Shown here: piece after piece, positions 55,891-64,000 of the stretch
Numbering within the stretch: position 1 is the stretch's first letter
Layout of the letters: each line of letters begins with the position of its first letter
Assembly (NCBI GenBank): GCA_900455085.1
Contig: UGTZ01000001.1
Span: 3,192,501 to 3,256,500 of the forward strand
Length of the DNA stretch: 64,000 bases
Origin: Providencia rettgeri
GTDB lineage: Bacteria; Pseudomonadota; Gammaproteobacteria; Enterobacterales; Enterobacteriaceae
Direction of reading: 5' to 3'
Notes under the pieces: model-generated
What the model was told of the DNA's origin: nothing
What the model saw: the letters and a program-made list of their open reading frames with translations, nothing else
Database searches by the model: none
Made by a program: the position numbers and the translations under genes

Positions 55891-56331
55891 TATTTGGAAC
55901 CGAGTCACTGATTTTAAACTGTAAAATGCGTCACTCTGTTCACTTAATTTATGTAAGGATTCTAGCCGATAGAAATTGAAAAAGCGAATTGCAATTCGAT
56001 ATATACTATTATATACAGCGACTTACAAAAGATATTATAGAATCACCGAAGCTATTATTATCACTGATAATTTTCCATTTTAGATGGCTTTAAAAAGCAT
56101 AATTTCATACTAATTGATTAACATCTCTAACTATTTAATTAAACATTTATTGATATAGATCTAAAATGGGGAGCAAGCTCCCCATCTAATTGTTTACGTT
56201 ATAAATATCAACACTCAACGCTTATCAAAACCGATATTTCAAATTGAATAATTGGCATATCAATTAAAAATAAATAGTAAGGTGCAAAATTTATTAACCA
56301 ATAACACGACAGCGTAAAGTATGACGTGTAT
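55891..56331. other. moaA promoter region and hasR-like gene 3' flank
   Basis: This 441-bp AT-rich stretch lies between the riboswitch and the receptor gene and must contain the moa promoter. A hairpin of two 10-nt arms, ATGGGGAGCA / AGCTCCCCAT, lies at 56166-56185 with TTTT after it on the minus strand, a plausible receptor terminator about 150 bp past the stop. No ORF or RNA gene recognised. Confidence 0.6.
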
Positions 56332-58998
56332 TTAGAAACGGTATTCTATCCCGCCCGACACCGTTCGCCCTCTACCTAACGTATTGGCCAAGCTTTCCCC
56401 ATAACTAACCACGTACGCCCGATTAGTCAAGTTTTCGACATTTCCTCGAATAGTTAAATTATCGGTTAATGCATAACTTGCATATAAATCAATCAATGTA
56501 TATTTAGGCCAGTCAGCTAAGTAAGGGGAATTTGATTGTACTGAGTAGTCTTGAAAACCTGGCGTGAATCGAACGACTACACCACCATCGAGTTTTCTAT
56601 CAAACGCTCGCCCACCTAATGTAAAGGAACCACGGTCACCGGGTAAGTTCGCTGCACTGCTGAAAATGGCGCTGCTGTCACAATCCACATGGTTATTTGA
56701 TGCCTCATTTGGCTCAACATACCAGTTACCTGGGCCAACGTCTTCGCCATACTTCAATACACCACCTAGCCATGCAGGATGTGAACAAAATTTATTTTTG
56801 CCAATCATATGGGTAAAGGTCAGGTCTGCATACACAAAACCTGCGTCGTAATTTAGTTGATATTCAACCCCTCTAAAACGGGTCGCAACCAAGTTGTTGC
56901 TATAAGCAGCATTTCCAATATTAGGGCTAACCATCCCTGGTTTCTTACGGTCAATCGCTAAGTTAATGTAGTTATCTACACGTGTATCAAAATAGGCAAC
57001 TTTTGCCACAAATCGGTCTTCTTCGATAAACAATTGCGGATAATTGATGTTCATCCCCACTTCCCAAGCATTTGAACGCTCAGGTTTTAAATACGGATTG
57101 GGAAATTGAGTCGAACTACTGTGAGCACTTCCTGTGGTTAACGTTTCTGTAATCGCTGGCGGGCGCCATGACCGCCCATAACTGGTAAACAATTCCATCC
57201 ATTCAAGATTAGGACGCACCGCTAAACGAATATGGGGTGAAAATGCCCCTTCTGAGTTATCAACATCCCAATTTTCCGTCGTCATAACAACCTTGCAATC
57301 ACGTAACCTTCTTCCTGTACATGGATTGTCTTTGGTATAAGGAAGTACTGCATAACTCATACTCGTTTGGCCTTTGAGAGAATAATAGTCATAACGCATT
57401 CCCCCTTCTAATGTTAACCAATCATCGTATTCATAAGTCAAATTAGTGAAAAGTGAGCTCAATGAACGTTTTCCGTCCGGTGTCACTCCACTCGCCGCTT
57501 CACGTGTCGAACTACTACTCGCTTTGTCTTGGAAAGTTTCCAAACCATAATGCGCTTTTAATACATTGTTATGGTTAAATTCAATTTCTGAATGATTTTC
57601 AAGCTGTATCCCTACCGTTTTGACTCGAGTGTCCATCTGGTAGCCATTATTATAAATTTGGCTAGTGGAATAGGTATCTGTATTGTCTTTGGTATCAACA
57701 AAATACACTTTTCCTTTTAGCTCGGTGCTCCATGGGTTATCGCTAAATTGAGTGTAATCAAGGGAATAATTCTTGGCTGTTACATCACTGAAACCGCTAC
57801 TTTTCCACCCTAGCTTATAAGGCCACGAGCTACCTAAATTCGTTAGCGTTCCTGCATTTGGCGTTGCCACTTTGGTTTCTAAGTAATTAAATTGTAAACG
57901 CTGTTCGTCACTTATATTCCAACCGGCTTTTGCCAAATAAGAGGTCATTCGGTAATTACTGTCATTAATACGAGTGTGTTTTAATTGGTGCGCAAGTTCA
58001 TCATAATGCCCTGCCCCATTATTGACTCGAATATTACCGATATTACCGTGAGTTCCTGGTTTATAATCCCCAAGACGTCGTTCACTGGCCGCAAATAACA
58101 AATCCGCGTTTTCATTCCCTAATGCCAGCACACTACTGCCAATAAAATGAGTATTATTTGACCCCGTACTCGCATGTAATTTTCCACCAAAAGTTTTATC
58201 TTTTGATAAAAAATCAGACGCGTTGACTGTATTGAAGGTCGCCACACCACCTAAGGTTCCACCGCTCCCCATCCCACTTGTATTGCCCTTTTGTATTTCC
58301 ACCCCAGAAAGCAGTTCTGAGTCGATATACATAGAACCATTGCGCTGCCCATGTCCGCTTTTTTGAAAGTTTTGCCGCATACCATCGATATTCATATTCA
58401 CACGGCCATAATCCTGTATCCCACGGATATTCACAGATAAAGAAGGGTCTTGCTGGCTAACACTCGAATAGACACCTGTCGTTAGCTCTAACACATCAGC
58501 TATGTGCTTTGGTGGGCGGTCATCAATTTGTTTTTTACTAATCACACTGACAGATGATGGACTGTTATATACCCAATCCCCTTGTTGGATCTGGCTTGCT
58601 GTGACGGTAATGTTATCTAGCTTAATCACCGAATCACCGGTAGTAGGCGTGATACGCTCAATAGTTATTCGGTTATTTTGTAATTGATATTGCACAGGGT
58701 TTGAACCAATTAATCGACGTAATCCCTCCTGTAGCGTAAAGCTTCCTTTCAAGCCTTGGCTTTGTAACTCATTAATTTCTCGGCTCTGAATGATAATTTC
58801 TACCTTTGCTTGCCGAGCGAATTGCAGCAAAGCATTTTCAAGTGAGCCTGCCTCAACAGAAAATGTTATTTCCTGCTGTGCGGATGCTACCGCTGAGTTA
58901 GCCTGTGCTAGATTGAAAAATGAAAATGCTGGTAACGTAAATAATGCAAGGTGAACACAGAGTGTTGCTTTTTTATAGTGGTGCTTTTTTTGAGCCAT
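56332..58998 (-). CDS. hasR: HasR-like heme/hemophore TonB-dependent receptor with STN domain
   Basis: The 888-aa outer-membrane receptor has a signal peptide (to about 33), an STN signalling domain (about 45-115), a plug (about 150-265) and a 22-strand barrel ending in Phe (GGIEYRF). Heme-receptor hallmarks are visible: a plug His in QKSGHGQRNGS, a FRAP-type box SWRPPAITE, a following His in TGSAHS, and an NPNL-type box NPYLKPERS. These mirror the two heme-binding His positions of Serratia HasR. The STN domain fits signalling through the fecR and fecI genes just upstream. No hasA, hasD or hasE is present here, so the symbol is provisional. It is next to moaA only because of insertion. Confidence 0.8.
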   Translation of the reverse strand: MAQKKHHYKKATLCVHLALFTLPAFSFFNLAQANSAVASAQQEITFSVEAGSLENALLQFARQAKVEIIIQSREINELQSQGLKGSFTLQEGLRRLIGSNPVQYQLQNNRITIERITPTTGDSVIKLDNITVTASQIQQGDWVYNSPSSVSVISKKQIDDRPPKHIADVLELTTGVYSSVSQQDPSLSVNIRGIQDYGRVNMNIDGMRQNFQKSGHGQRNGSMYIDSELLSGVEIQKGNTSGMGSGGTLGGVATFNTVNASDFLSKDKTFGGKLHASTGSNNTHFIGSSVLALGNENADLLFAASERRLGDYKPGTHGNIGNIRVNNGAGHYDELAHQLKHTRINDSNYRMTSYLAKAGWNISDEQRLQFNYLETKVATPNAGTLTNLGSSWPYKLGWKSSGFSDVTAKNYSLDYTQFSDNPWSTELKGKVYFVDTKDNTDTYSTSQIYNNGYQMDTRVKTVGIQLENHSEIEFNHNNVLKAHYGLETFQDKASSSSTREAASGVTPDGKRSLSSLFTNLTYEYDDWLTLEGGMRYDYYSLKGQTSMSYAVLPYTKDNPCTGRRLRDCKVVMTTENWDVDNSEGAFSPHIRLAVRPNLEWMELFTSYGRSWRPPAITETLTTGSAHSSSTQFPNPYLKPERSNAWEVGMNINYPQLFIEEDRFVAKVAYFDTRVDNYINLAIDRKKPGMVSPNIGNAAYSNNLVATRFRGVEYQLNYDAGFVYADLTFTHMIGKNKFCSHPAWLGGVLKYGEDVGPGNWYVEPNEASNNHVDCDSSAIFSSAANLPGDRGSFTLGGRAFDRKLDGGVVVRFTPGFQDYSVQSNSPYLADWPKYTLIDLYASYALTDNLTIRGNVENLTNRAYVVSYGESLANTLGRGRTVSGGIEYRF

Positions 58999-59014
58999 TT
59001 CCCATCCCTAAAAT

Positions 59015-59033
59015 GATAATGGTAATAAAAATC
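59015..59033 (-). promoter_or_regulatory. Fur-box-like sequence before the hasR-like gene
   Basis: GATAAT GGTAAT AAAAAT C approximates the hexamer array of the Fur box, 17 bp upstream of the receptor start. It would allow direct iron control in addition to sigma-factor control. Confidence 0.5.
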
Positions 59034-59133
59034 ATAATCACTTAGATCAAGACGCAGGAATTAGGAAAACCCGTAAATAAATTTTAAAAAAAATAATTTA
59101 TTATTATTCGATATCTATATTAATTATTAATAA

Positions 59134-60075
59134 TCAATATATTAAAGTGAAAAATGGAGTTTCATAAACGGATAAGCCATACGATGACACCAAATGCGTT
59201 AGCCCACTATCAAGTGTGTTAATTTGTAATACACCACTAATGTGCCCGACTCGCTCCTCAGTCAATAAAATAATTTGCTTGTCACGGTATCGATTTATTT
59301 CAGCAATAACCTCCGGAAAGGTTTGCTGCTGAAAAATAATTTGTCCTTCTCGCCATACCGTAGAATGTGAGTTGACCATGGAAGTCATAGGCGTTATATC
59401 TGATTGATATTGAGTGAAATTTCCTGCTGGAATGACCATTTCTTGCCCTGATAATAGTGACACCTTTACACTGTGTTGATAAACACTGACTGCTACTTTG
59501 CTATTTTCATTATCAACTGAAAATTCAGTGCCAAGTGCCTGAGTTATCCCATTTTTCGCCATAACCTGAAAAGGCCTTGGTTCCGTATCCGTTTTTGGTG
59601 CAACAGTAAAATAAGCACGCCCTCGTAATAAATTAACTTGCCGATACTGCGGGCTAAACGCTAATTGCAATTGCGCACCACTGTCGAGGTCAACACGGCT
59701 ACCATCAGGTAAGGTAATATGCTGTATTTCACCGGTTTTCGCATAGTAATCCACTGGCTGTGTATATTGAAAATACCAAATTGACATGGATAACACACTC
59801 ACTAGCACAACCGCCGCTATTGATAAACCAATATAGCGAGGCCGCCTCTTTTTATTCATTCCCTGTTGGTTATCTACTGTTTGTTGTCGCGGTTTATTGG
59901 CTGTTAATGCCCATAATTGCCGTGCACGATAGTATGTAGACTTATGTAACTCTGACGCATTGAGCCAAGACTGGAAATCTTCATTTTCTTGCGACGTCAG
60001 CTCTCGTTGCGTTGTTTTAACAACCCACATTGCGGCTTTGTTTTCAATTTCAGATGGACTATCAGATGGCTTCAT
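59134..60075 (-). CDS. FecR/HasS-like anti-sigma transmembrane sensor
   Basis: The 313-aa protein has a cytosolic N-terminal domain with WVVKTTQRELTSQENEDFQSWL near residue 15-37 (Trp-rich, typical of the FecR anti-sigma domain), one membrane helix (about 86-106, AAVVLVSVLSMSIWYF), and a periplasmic FecR domain with LPDGSRVDLDSGAQL. The start at 60075 follows the fecI stop by two bases and has GGAGAG upstream; the ATG at 60090 inside fecI is less likely. It would carry the receptor signal to the sigma factor. Confidence 0.88.
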   Translation of the reverse strand: MKPSDSPSEIENKAAMWVVKTTQRELTSQENEDFQSWLNASELHKSTYYRARQLWALTANKPRQQTVDNQQGMNKKRRPRYIGLSIAAVVLVSVLSMSIWYFQYTQPVDYYAKTGEIQHITLPDGSRVDLDSGAQLQLAFSPQYRQVNLLRGRAYFTVAPKTDTEPRPFQVMAKNGITQALGTEFSVDNENSKVAVSVYQHSVKVSLLSGQEMVIPAGNFTQYQSDITPMTSMVNSHSTVWREGQIIFQQQTFPEVIAEINRYRDKQIILLTEERVGHISGVLQINTLDSGLTHLVSSYGLSVYETPFFTLIY

Positions 60076-60077
60076 GA

Positions 60078-60575
60078 CTAGTCTCTCCATTTATGAATTA
60101 GCATTGCCAATGCATTGGCTAAATGTTTTTCGACTGTGCTTAATGAAATATTTAAGCGCTGCGCCACTTCCGTTTGAGCTAATCCTTCTTCTCGATGCAA
60201 GCGAAATATCTCCTGAGTCCTGGACGGCAAAGATTGAATAATTTTCTGAATTTGTGCGAGTTGTTGGTCATGAATAACCGTGGCTTCAAGGCCTTTTACC
60301 CGTGATGGGATCTCTTGCCAGTGTTGGTCACTGATCGCCATTAATTGTTGTTTTTTCTGTAGCCGGAAATGGTCAACCATCAGGTTTTTCGCAATGCGAT
60401 ACAAATACGCATCAAAATCTTGAATAGTTGATGTTTTCATTAACTCTGCCATTCGAGCAAAGCTTTCCTGTGTGATATCCATACTTAAATTATGGTCTTT
60501 AAGGTACATATTCAGATAACGGCATAACGACGATGAATGGCGAGCAAACAGGCGCTGTAATTCTGAATCAGACAT
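60078..60575 (-). CDS. FecI/HasI-like ECF sigma factor
   Basis: The 165-aa protein has sigma region 2 (about 10-75, with DITQESFARM and DFDAYLYRIAKNLMVDHFR) and region 4 (about 110-160, with LPSRTQEIFRLHREEG and LNISLSTVEKHL). It belongs to the iron-starvation ECF group and should activate the receptor gene when heme occupies it. A Fur-like box lies upstream. First gene of fecI-fecR-receptor, all on one strand. Confidence 0.9.
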   Translation of the reverse strand: MSDSELQRLFARHSSSLCRYLNMYLKDHNLSMDITQESFARMAELMKTSTIQDFDAYLYRIAKNLMVDHFRLQKKQQLMAISDQHWQEIPSRVKGLEATVIHDQQLAQIQKIIQSLPSRTQEIFRLHREEGLAQTEVAQRLNISLSTVEKHLANALAMLIHKWRD

Positions 60576-60591
60576 ATTGATCCATAAAATA

Positions 60592-60613
60592 AATAATGAA
60601 AATGAGAATTATT
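60592..60613 (-). promoter_or_regulatory. Fur-box-like sequence before the fecI-like gene
   Basis: AATAAT-N10-ATTATT with an inner ATGAAAATGAGAAT resembles the 19-bp Fur box. It lies 17 bp upstream of the sigma factor start, where Fur would block transcription when iron is plentiful. Confidence 0.6.
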
Positions 60614-60867
60614 TACATAATATAGATAATAATTTAAAATGAAAACTCCCTAGCGCATTTTTCCTTCTAAGACTCACATCAATACAGAATCGTCTCTTTT
60701 ATTGTTTTTTGTCACAGTACTTAAGCTAAGAATGATGTTTTATGATAGATTAACGCCCAATTTATTTTAGTCGCCATAAAACGGGCTTTAGCGTAAAAAA
60801 CGCATTTCGTAACTCGCTGGTTTACTTGCTTTTATAAGTACTGAAAATTAACTGATATAGGAACACT

Positions 60868-61776
60868 ATGCCGAATTGCAGTCTGGCGGATCTCAGGCAT
60901 GTTGTCGCTCTAGGTGGCGGGCATGGACTTGGTCGCGTGATGTCTTCACTTTCTTCTTTAGGTTCTCGTTTAACGGGTATTGTTACCACAACCGATAATG
61001 GGGGCTCAACAGGCCGTATTCGCCGCTCTGAAGGCGGGATCGCTTGGGGAGATATGCGTAACTGTTTAAATCAGCTAATTACTGAGCCATCTATTGCTTC
61101 TGCGATGTTTGAATACCGTTTCAGCGGTAATGGTGAACTTTCAGGCCATAATTTAGGTAATTTAATGTTAAAATCATTAGACCACCTAAGTGTTCGTCCG
61201 TTAGAAGCCATAAATCTTATCCGTAATATGCTAAAAGTTGATGCGCAGTTGATCCCGATGTCGGAATCCCCTGTTGATTTAATGGCTATCGATGAAATGG
61301 GCAATGAAGTATACGGTGAGGTGAATGTTGATGCCTTACATGAAATCCCGCAAGAATTACGCTTATACCCGACAGTAAAGGCAACGAAAGAAGCCTTACA
61401 GGCTATCCACCAAGCAGACTTAATTATTATCGGCCCCGGCAGCTTTTTTACCAGTTTAATGCCATTATTGCTTTTGGATGAAATTGCAGCTGCACTGCGC
61501 GAATGTAAAGCCCCGATGATTTATATTGGTAACTTAGCGAAAGAAATTAGCTCCCCAGCAGCAAACCTGTCTTTGCCTGACAAGCTAAAAATGATGGAGC
61601 ATTATATTGGTTGCCAAAAAATTGATGCGTTAATCCTTGGCCCTCGCACACAAACCAGCAATATCAGCCCTGAACGCAAAATAATTCAACGGGTACTCGA
61701 AGCTGACGATATTCCCTATCGCCATGATAGAAAGCTGTTACTGCAAGCCATCGAAGAAACCATCAACTTGTTATAA
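60868..61776 (+). CDS. yvcK: YvcK/CofD-like gluconeogenesis factor
   Basis: The 302-aa protein equals E. coli YbhK in length. It starts with VVALGGGHGLGRVMSSLSS near residue 12 and has TTTDNGGSTGRIRR, GNGELSGHNLGNL and IIGPGSFFTSLMP. YvcK proteins bind UDP-sugars and in Gram-positive bacteria are needed for growth on gluconeogenic carbon and for cell shape; the role in enterics is not settled. In E. coli it lies between uvrB and moaA, as here apart from the heme cassette. Confidence 0.93.
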   Translation: MPNCSLADLRHVVALGGGHGLGRVMSSLSSLGSRLTGIVTTTDNGGSTGRIRRSEGGIAWGDMRNCLNQLITEPSIASAMFEYRFSGNGELSGHNLGNLMLKSLDHLSVRPLEAINLIRNMLKVDAQLIPMSESPVDLMAIDEMGNEVYGEVNVDALHEIPQELRLYPTVKATKEALQAIHQADLIIIGPGSFFTSLMPLLLLDEIAAALRECKAPMIYIGNLAKEISSPAANLSLPDKLKMMEHYIGCQKIDALILGPRTQTSNISPERKIIQRVLEADDIPYRHDRKLLLQAIEETINLL

Positions 61777-61872
61777 CCCCCTAACCGCCATTCCGCTGCT
61801 AAATACCCGCAGCGGAAAACCTTCCCTAAAATTAGCCCTTTGTTTCCTGTATTTCCACAAAATCTATTTTCA

Positions 61873-61984
61873 AAATACTTTGCGTTGTGGGTAGGCGGCA
61901 AGTGAAGGCAGCTCGGGGAGCATACATAAATATGTGACCCGAGTGACTAAACGTAGCCAACACCCCCACAGCGTGAGGTATGAG
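61873..61984. repeat. ERIC-like intergenic palindromic repeat
   Basis: Between convergent yvcK and uvrB lies an imperfect palindrome whose centre, CTCGGGGAGCATACATAA followed by ATATGTGACCCGAG, corresponds to the ERIC core known from enterobacteria (GGAGCTTACATAAGTAAGTGAC). The outer arms (TACTTTGCGTTGTGGG and its degenerate complement CCCCCACAGCGTGAGGTA) also pair. The size, about 112 bp, fits the ERIC/IRU class. Only one copy was seen in the window. Confidence 0.75.
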
Positions 61985-61989
61985 GAAAA

Positions 61990-64000
61990 TTACGAATTAG
62001 CGATAAACTGAGAGCGTATCTCCTGCAATTCGTCTCGGACTCGCGCAGCCGCTTCAAATTCAAGATCTTGAGCATGCTTATACATTTGCGCTTCAAGTTG
62101 TGAAATCCGTTGCTCCAACTCTTTTGTCGACATCGATTGGATATCAACCGAATTATTATTTTTACCATTGTCTTTCGTACGGTTTTTTCCTTTACCACCC
62201 ACTTTGTGGCCAATTTGCAGGATATCACCGATTTTCTTATTCAAACCTTGTGGTACGATTCCATGTTCTTCGTTGAACGCCATTTGTTTAGCACGGCGAC
62301 GCTCTGTTTCTGCAATCGCTTTTTGCATGGAGTTGGTGATCCTGTCTCCATAAAGGATTGCCTTACCATTTAAGTTACGAGCCGCACGCCCTATGGTTTG
62401 AATAAGCGAACGCTCTGAGCGCAAGAAACCTTCTTTGTCCGCGTCCAAAATAGCCACCAGAGAGACCTCTGGCATGTCCAAGCCTTCTCTTAATAAGTTG
62501 ATCCCAACCAGTACATCAAACTCACCAAGTCGCAGGTCTCGAATAATTTCCACACGCTCGACTGTATCGATATCTGAGTGAAGATAACGCACTCGCTCAC
62601 CGTGCTCTTCGAGATATTCCGTTAAATCCTCTGCCATACGTTTTGTTAAAGTAGTGACTAATACACGTTCATTTTTCTGTACACGGATACGGATTTCAGA
62701 CAGTAAATCATCCACTTGGGTAGTAACTGGGCGGACTTCAATAATCGGGTCAAGTAGGCCAGTAGGCCTAACAACTTGCTCAATCACTTCATTGCCTGAT
62801 TTATCAAGCTCGTAGTTACCCGGCGTTGCCGACACATAAATAGTTTGAGGAGCTAAGGCTTCAAATTCTTCAAAGCGCATTGGGCGGTTATCTAATGCAG
62901 AAGGGAGACGAAACCCATATTCAACTAAGGTTTCTTTTCTTGAGCGATCCCCTTTGTACATCGCACCGATTTGCGGGATGGTAACGTGAGATTCATCCAC
63001 CACCAGCAAGCCATCTGCGGGTAAGTAATCAAATAGTGTCGGCGGCGGCTCGCCAGGAGCACGACCCGATAAGTAGCGTGAATAGTTTTCAATACCTGAA
63101 CAATAACCGAGCTCATTCATCATTTCTAAGTCGAATTGCGTTCGTTGAGTAATACGTTGCTCTTCAAGTAATTTATTGTTTTCTAGTAATACTTTTCGTC
63201 TATCCGCTAATTCAACCTTAATTTGTTCCATTGCTTCGAGAATACGCTCTCTCGGTGTGACATAGTGCGTTTTTGGATAAACGGTGAAACGAGGAACACG
63301 ATGTTGTATTTGCCCTGTCAATGGGTCAAATAATGACAACCGTTCAACTTCGTCATCAAACAACTCAACACGTAAGGCATACTCGTCTGATTCCGCAGGA
63401 AAAATATCGATAACCTCACCACGAACTCGGAAAGTCCCCCGCGTAAAAGCTTGGTCATTCCGCGTATATTGCAAGTCCGCTAAACGCCTTAAAATTGAGC
63501 GTTGGTCGATGATCATGCCATCCGTTAGGTGCAACATCATTTTTAAGTAGCTGTCAGGGTCACCCAAACCGTAAATAGCCGACACAGAAGCCACCACAAT
63601 CACATCGCGACGTTCGAGTAAGGCCTTGGTCGCAGATAACCGCATTTGCTCAATGTGTTCGTTTACAGACGCATCTTTTTCAATGAAAGTATCGGAGCTT
63701 GGGACGTAAGCTTCAGGCTGATAATAGTCATAGTAAGAAACGAAATATTCCACAGCGTTGTCTGGGAAGAAGGCTTTCATTTCGCTATAAAGCTGTGCCG
63801 CTAAGGTTTTATTATGCGCCATTAACATGGTAGGCCGGTTCTCTTGCGCAATAACGTTGGCAATAGTGAACGTCTTACCAGACCCCGTTACCCCTAATAG
63901 GGTTTGATGAGCAAGTCCATCTTGTAGCCCTTCCCTTAACTTATGGATGGCTTCGGGTTGGTCCCCTCCCGGCTGAAAATCAGAATACAGCTTAAAATCC
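61990..64000 (-). CDS. uvrB: Excinuclease ABC subunit B (a few N-terminal codons outside window)
   Basis: UvrB is the damage-verifying helicase of nucleotide excision repair. The frame runs from 61990 to the right edge; comparison with E. coli UvrB shows only about five N-terminal residues are missing. Walker A GVTGSGKT is near the start, the damage-probing beta-hairpin region YYDYYQPEAYVP follows, then DESHVT (Walker B), QTIGRAARN (motif VI) and a C-terminal UVR motif (HAQDLEFEAAARVRDEL) that contacts UvrA and UvrC. The Met at 63828 is internal, not the start. Confidence 0.97.
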   Translation of the reverse strand, partial: DFKLYSDFQPGGDQPEAIHKLREGLQDGLAHQTLLGVTGSGKTFTIANVIAQENRPTMLMAHNKTLAAQLYSEMKAFFPDNAVEYFVSYYDYYQPEAYVPSSDTFIEKDASVNEHIEQMRLSATKALLERRDVIVVASVSAIYGLGDPDSYLKMMLHLTDGMIIDQRSILRRLADLQYTRNDQAFTRGTFRVRGEVIDIFPAESDEYALRVELFDDEVERLSLFDPLTGQIQHRVPRFTVYPKTHYVTPRERILEAMEQIKVELADRRKVLLENNKLLEEQRITQRTQFDLEMMNELGYCSGIENYSRYLSGRAPGEPPPTLFDYLPADGLLVVDESHVTIPQIGAMYKGDRSRKETLVEYGFRLPSALDNRPMRFEEFEALAPQTIYVSATPGNYELDKSGNEVIEQVVRPTGLLDPIIEVRPVTTQVDDLLSEIRIRVQKNERVLVTTLTKRMAEDLTEYLEEHGERVRYLHSDIDTVERVEIIRDLRLGEFDVLVGINLLREGLDMPEVSLVAILDADKEGFLRSERSLIQTIGRAARNLNGKAILYGDRITNSMQKAIAETERRRAKQMAFNEEHGIVPQGLNKKIGDILQIGHKVGGKGKNRTKDNGKNNNSVDIQSMSTKELEQRISQLEAQMYKHAQDLEFEAAARVRDELQEIRSQFIANS

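Noticed and set aside
61787..61818. CCGCTGC/GCAGCGG hairpin after yvcK as a rho-independent terminator
   Set aside because: The stem is followed by AAAACC rather than T residues on the plus strand and by AATGGCGG on the minus strand.

Overview
The window is chromosomal DNA from an enterobacterium of the Morganellaceae, most probably Providencia. It is AT-rich, and nearly every recognisable gene is an Enterobacterales core gene. The rhomboid protease at 23.2 kb closely resembles Providencia stuartii AarA as I remember it. There are no rRNA or tRNA genes, CRISPR arrays, insertion sequences or prophage genes.

Layout. The stretch 1-31.9 kb follows the E. coli 45-48 min backbone: a Bcr-type efflux gene, gnd, yegH, asmA, dcd, udk, an M48 protease with lemA, mrp, metG, yohJ, yohK, cdd, sanA, yeiB and folE. 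Two insertions break it. A single unknown gene with a 64-bp dispersed repeat lies between yegH and asmA. About 13 kb separates cdd from sanA and holds a very AT-rich cluster of four related unknown genes plus a lipoprotein gene (16.6-20.8 kb), then maeA, aarA, a murQ-murP-murR-TSUP catabolic operon and a secreted CBM9-like protein gene. The stretch 32.4-64 kb follows the E. coli 17-19 min backbone: moeA-moeB, yjdM, ybiT, rhtA, dps, dinG, sseA, dusC, rhlE, cecR with ybhG-F-S-R, ybhL, moaA-C-D-E, yvcK (ybhK) and uvrB. A fecI-fecR-hasR-like heme uptake cassette is inserted between moaA and yvcK.

How the genes work together. Molybdenum cofactor synthesis is represented twice: moaACDE behind a Moco riboswitch, and moeAB. 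MurP imports and phosphorylates MurNAc, MurQ removes its lactyl ether, MurR probably represses, and a TSUP permease shares the operon. FecI and FecR would relay heme occupancy of the HasR-like receptor; Fur-like boxes precede fecI and the receptor gene. The ybhGFSR genes form an efflux pump under CecR. CRP-like sites precede yohJ, cdd, murQ and the CBM9-like gene.

Quality caveat. Six genes (yohK, the cluster lipoprotein, murQ, yeiB, a LOG-family gene and moaC) are each interrupted by one single-base length change in a short homopolymer. Correcting that base restores a full-length or near-full-length protein every time. This looks more like sequencing error than real gene decay. A seventh gene has an in-frame TGA exactly where its relatives have a conserved Trp.
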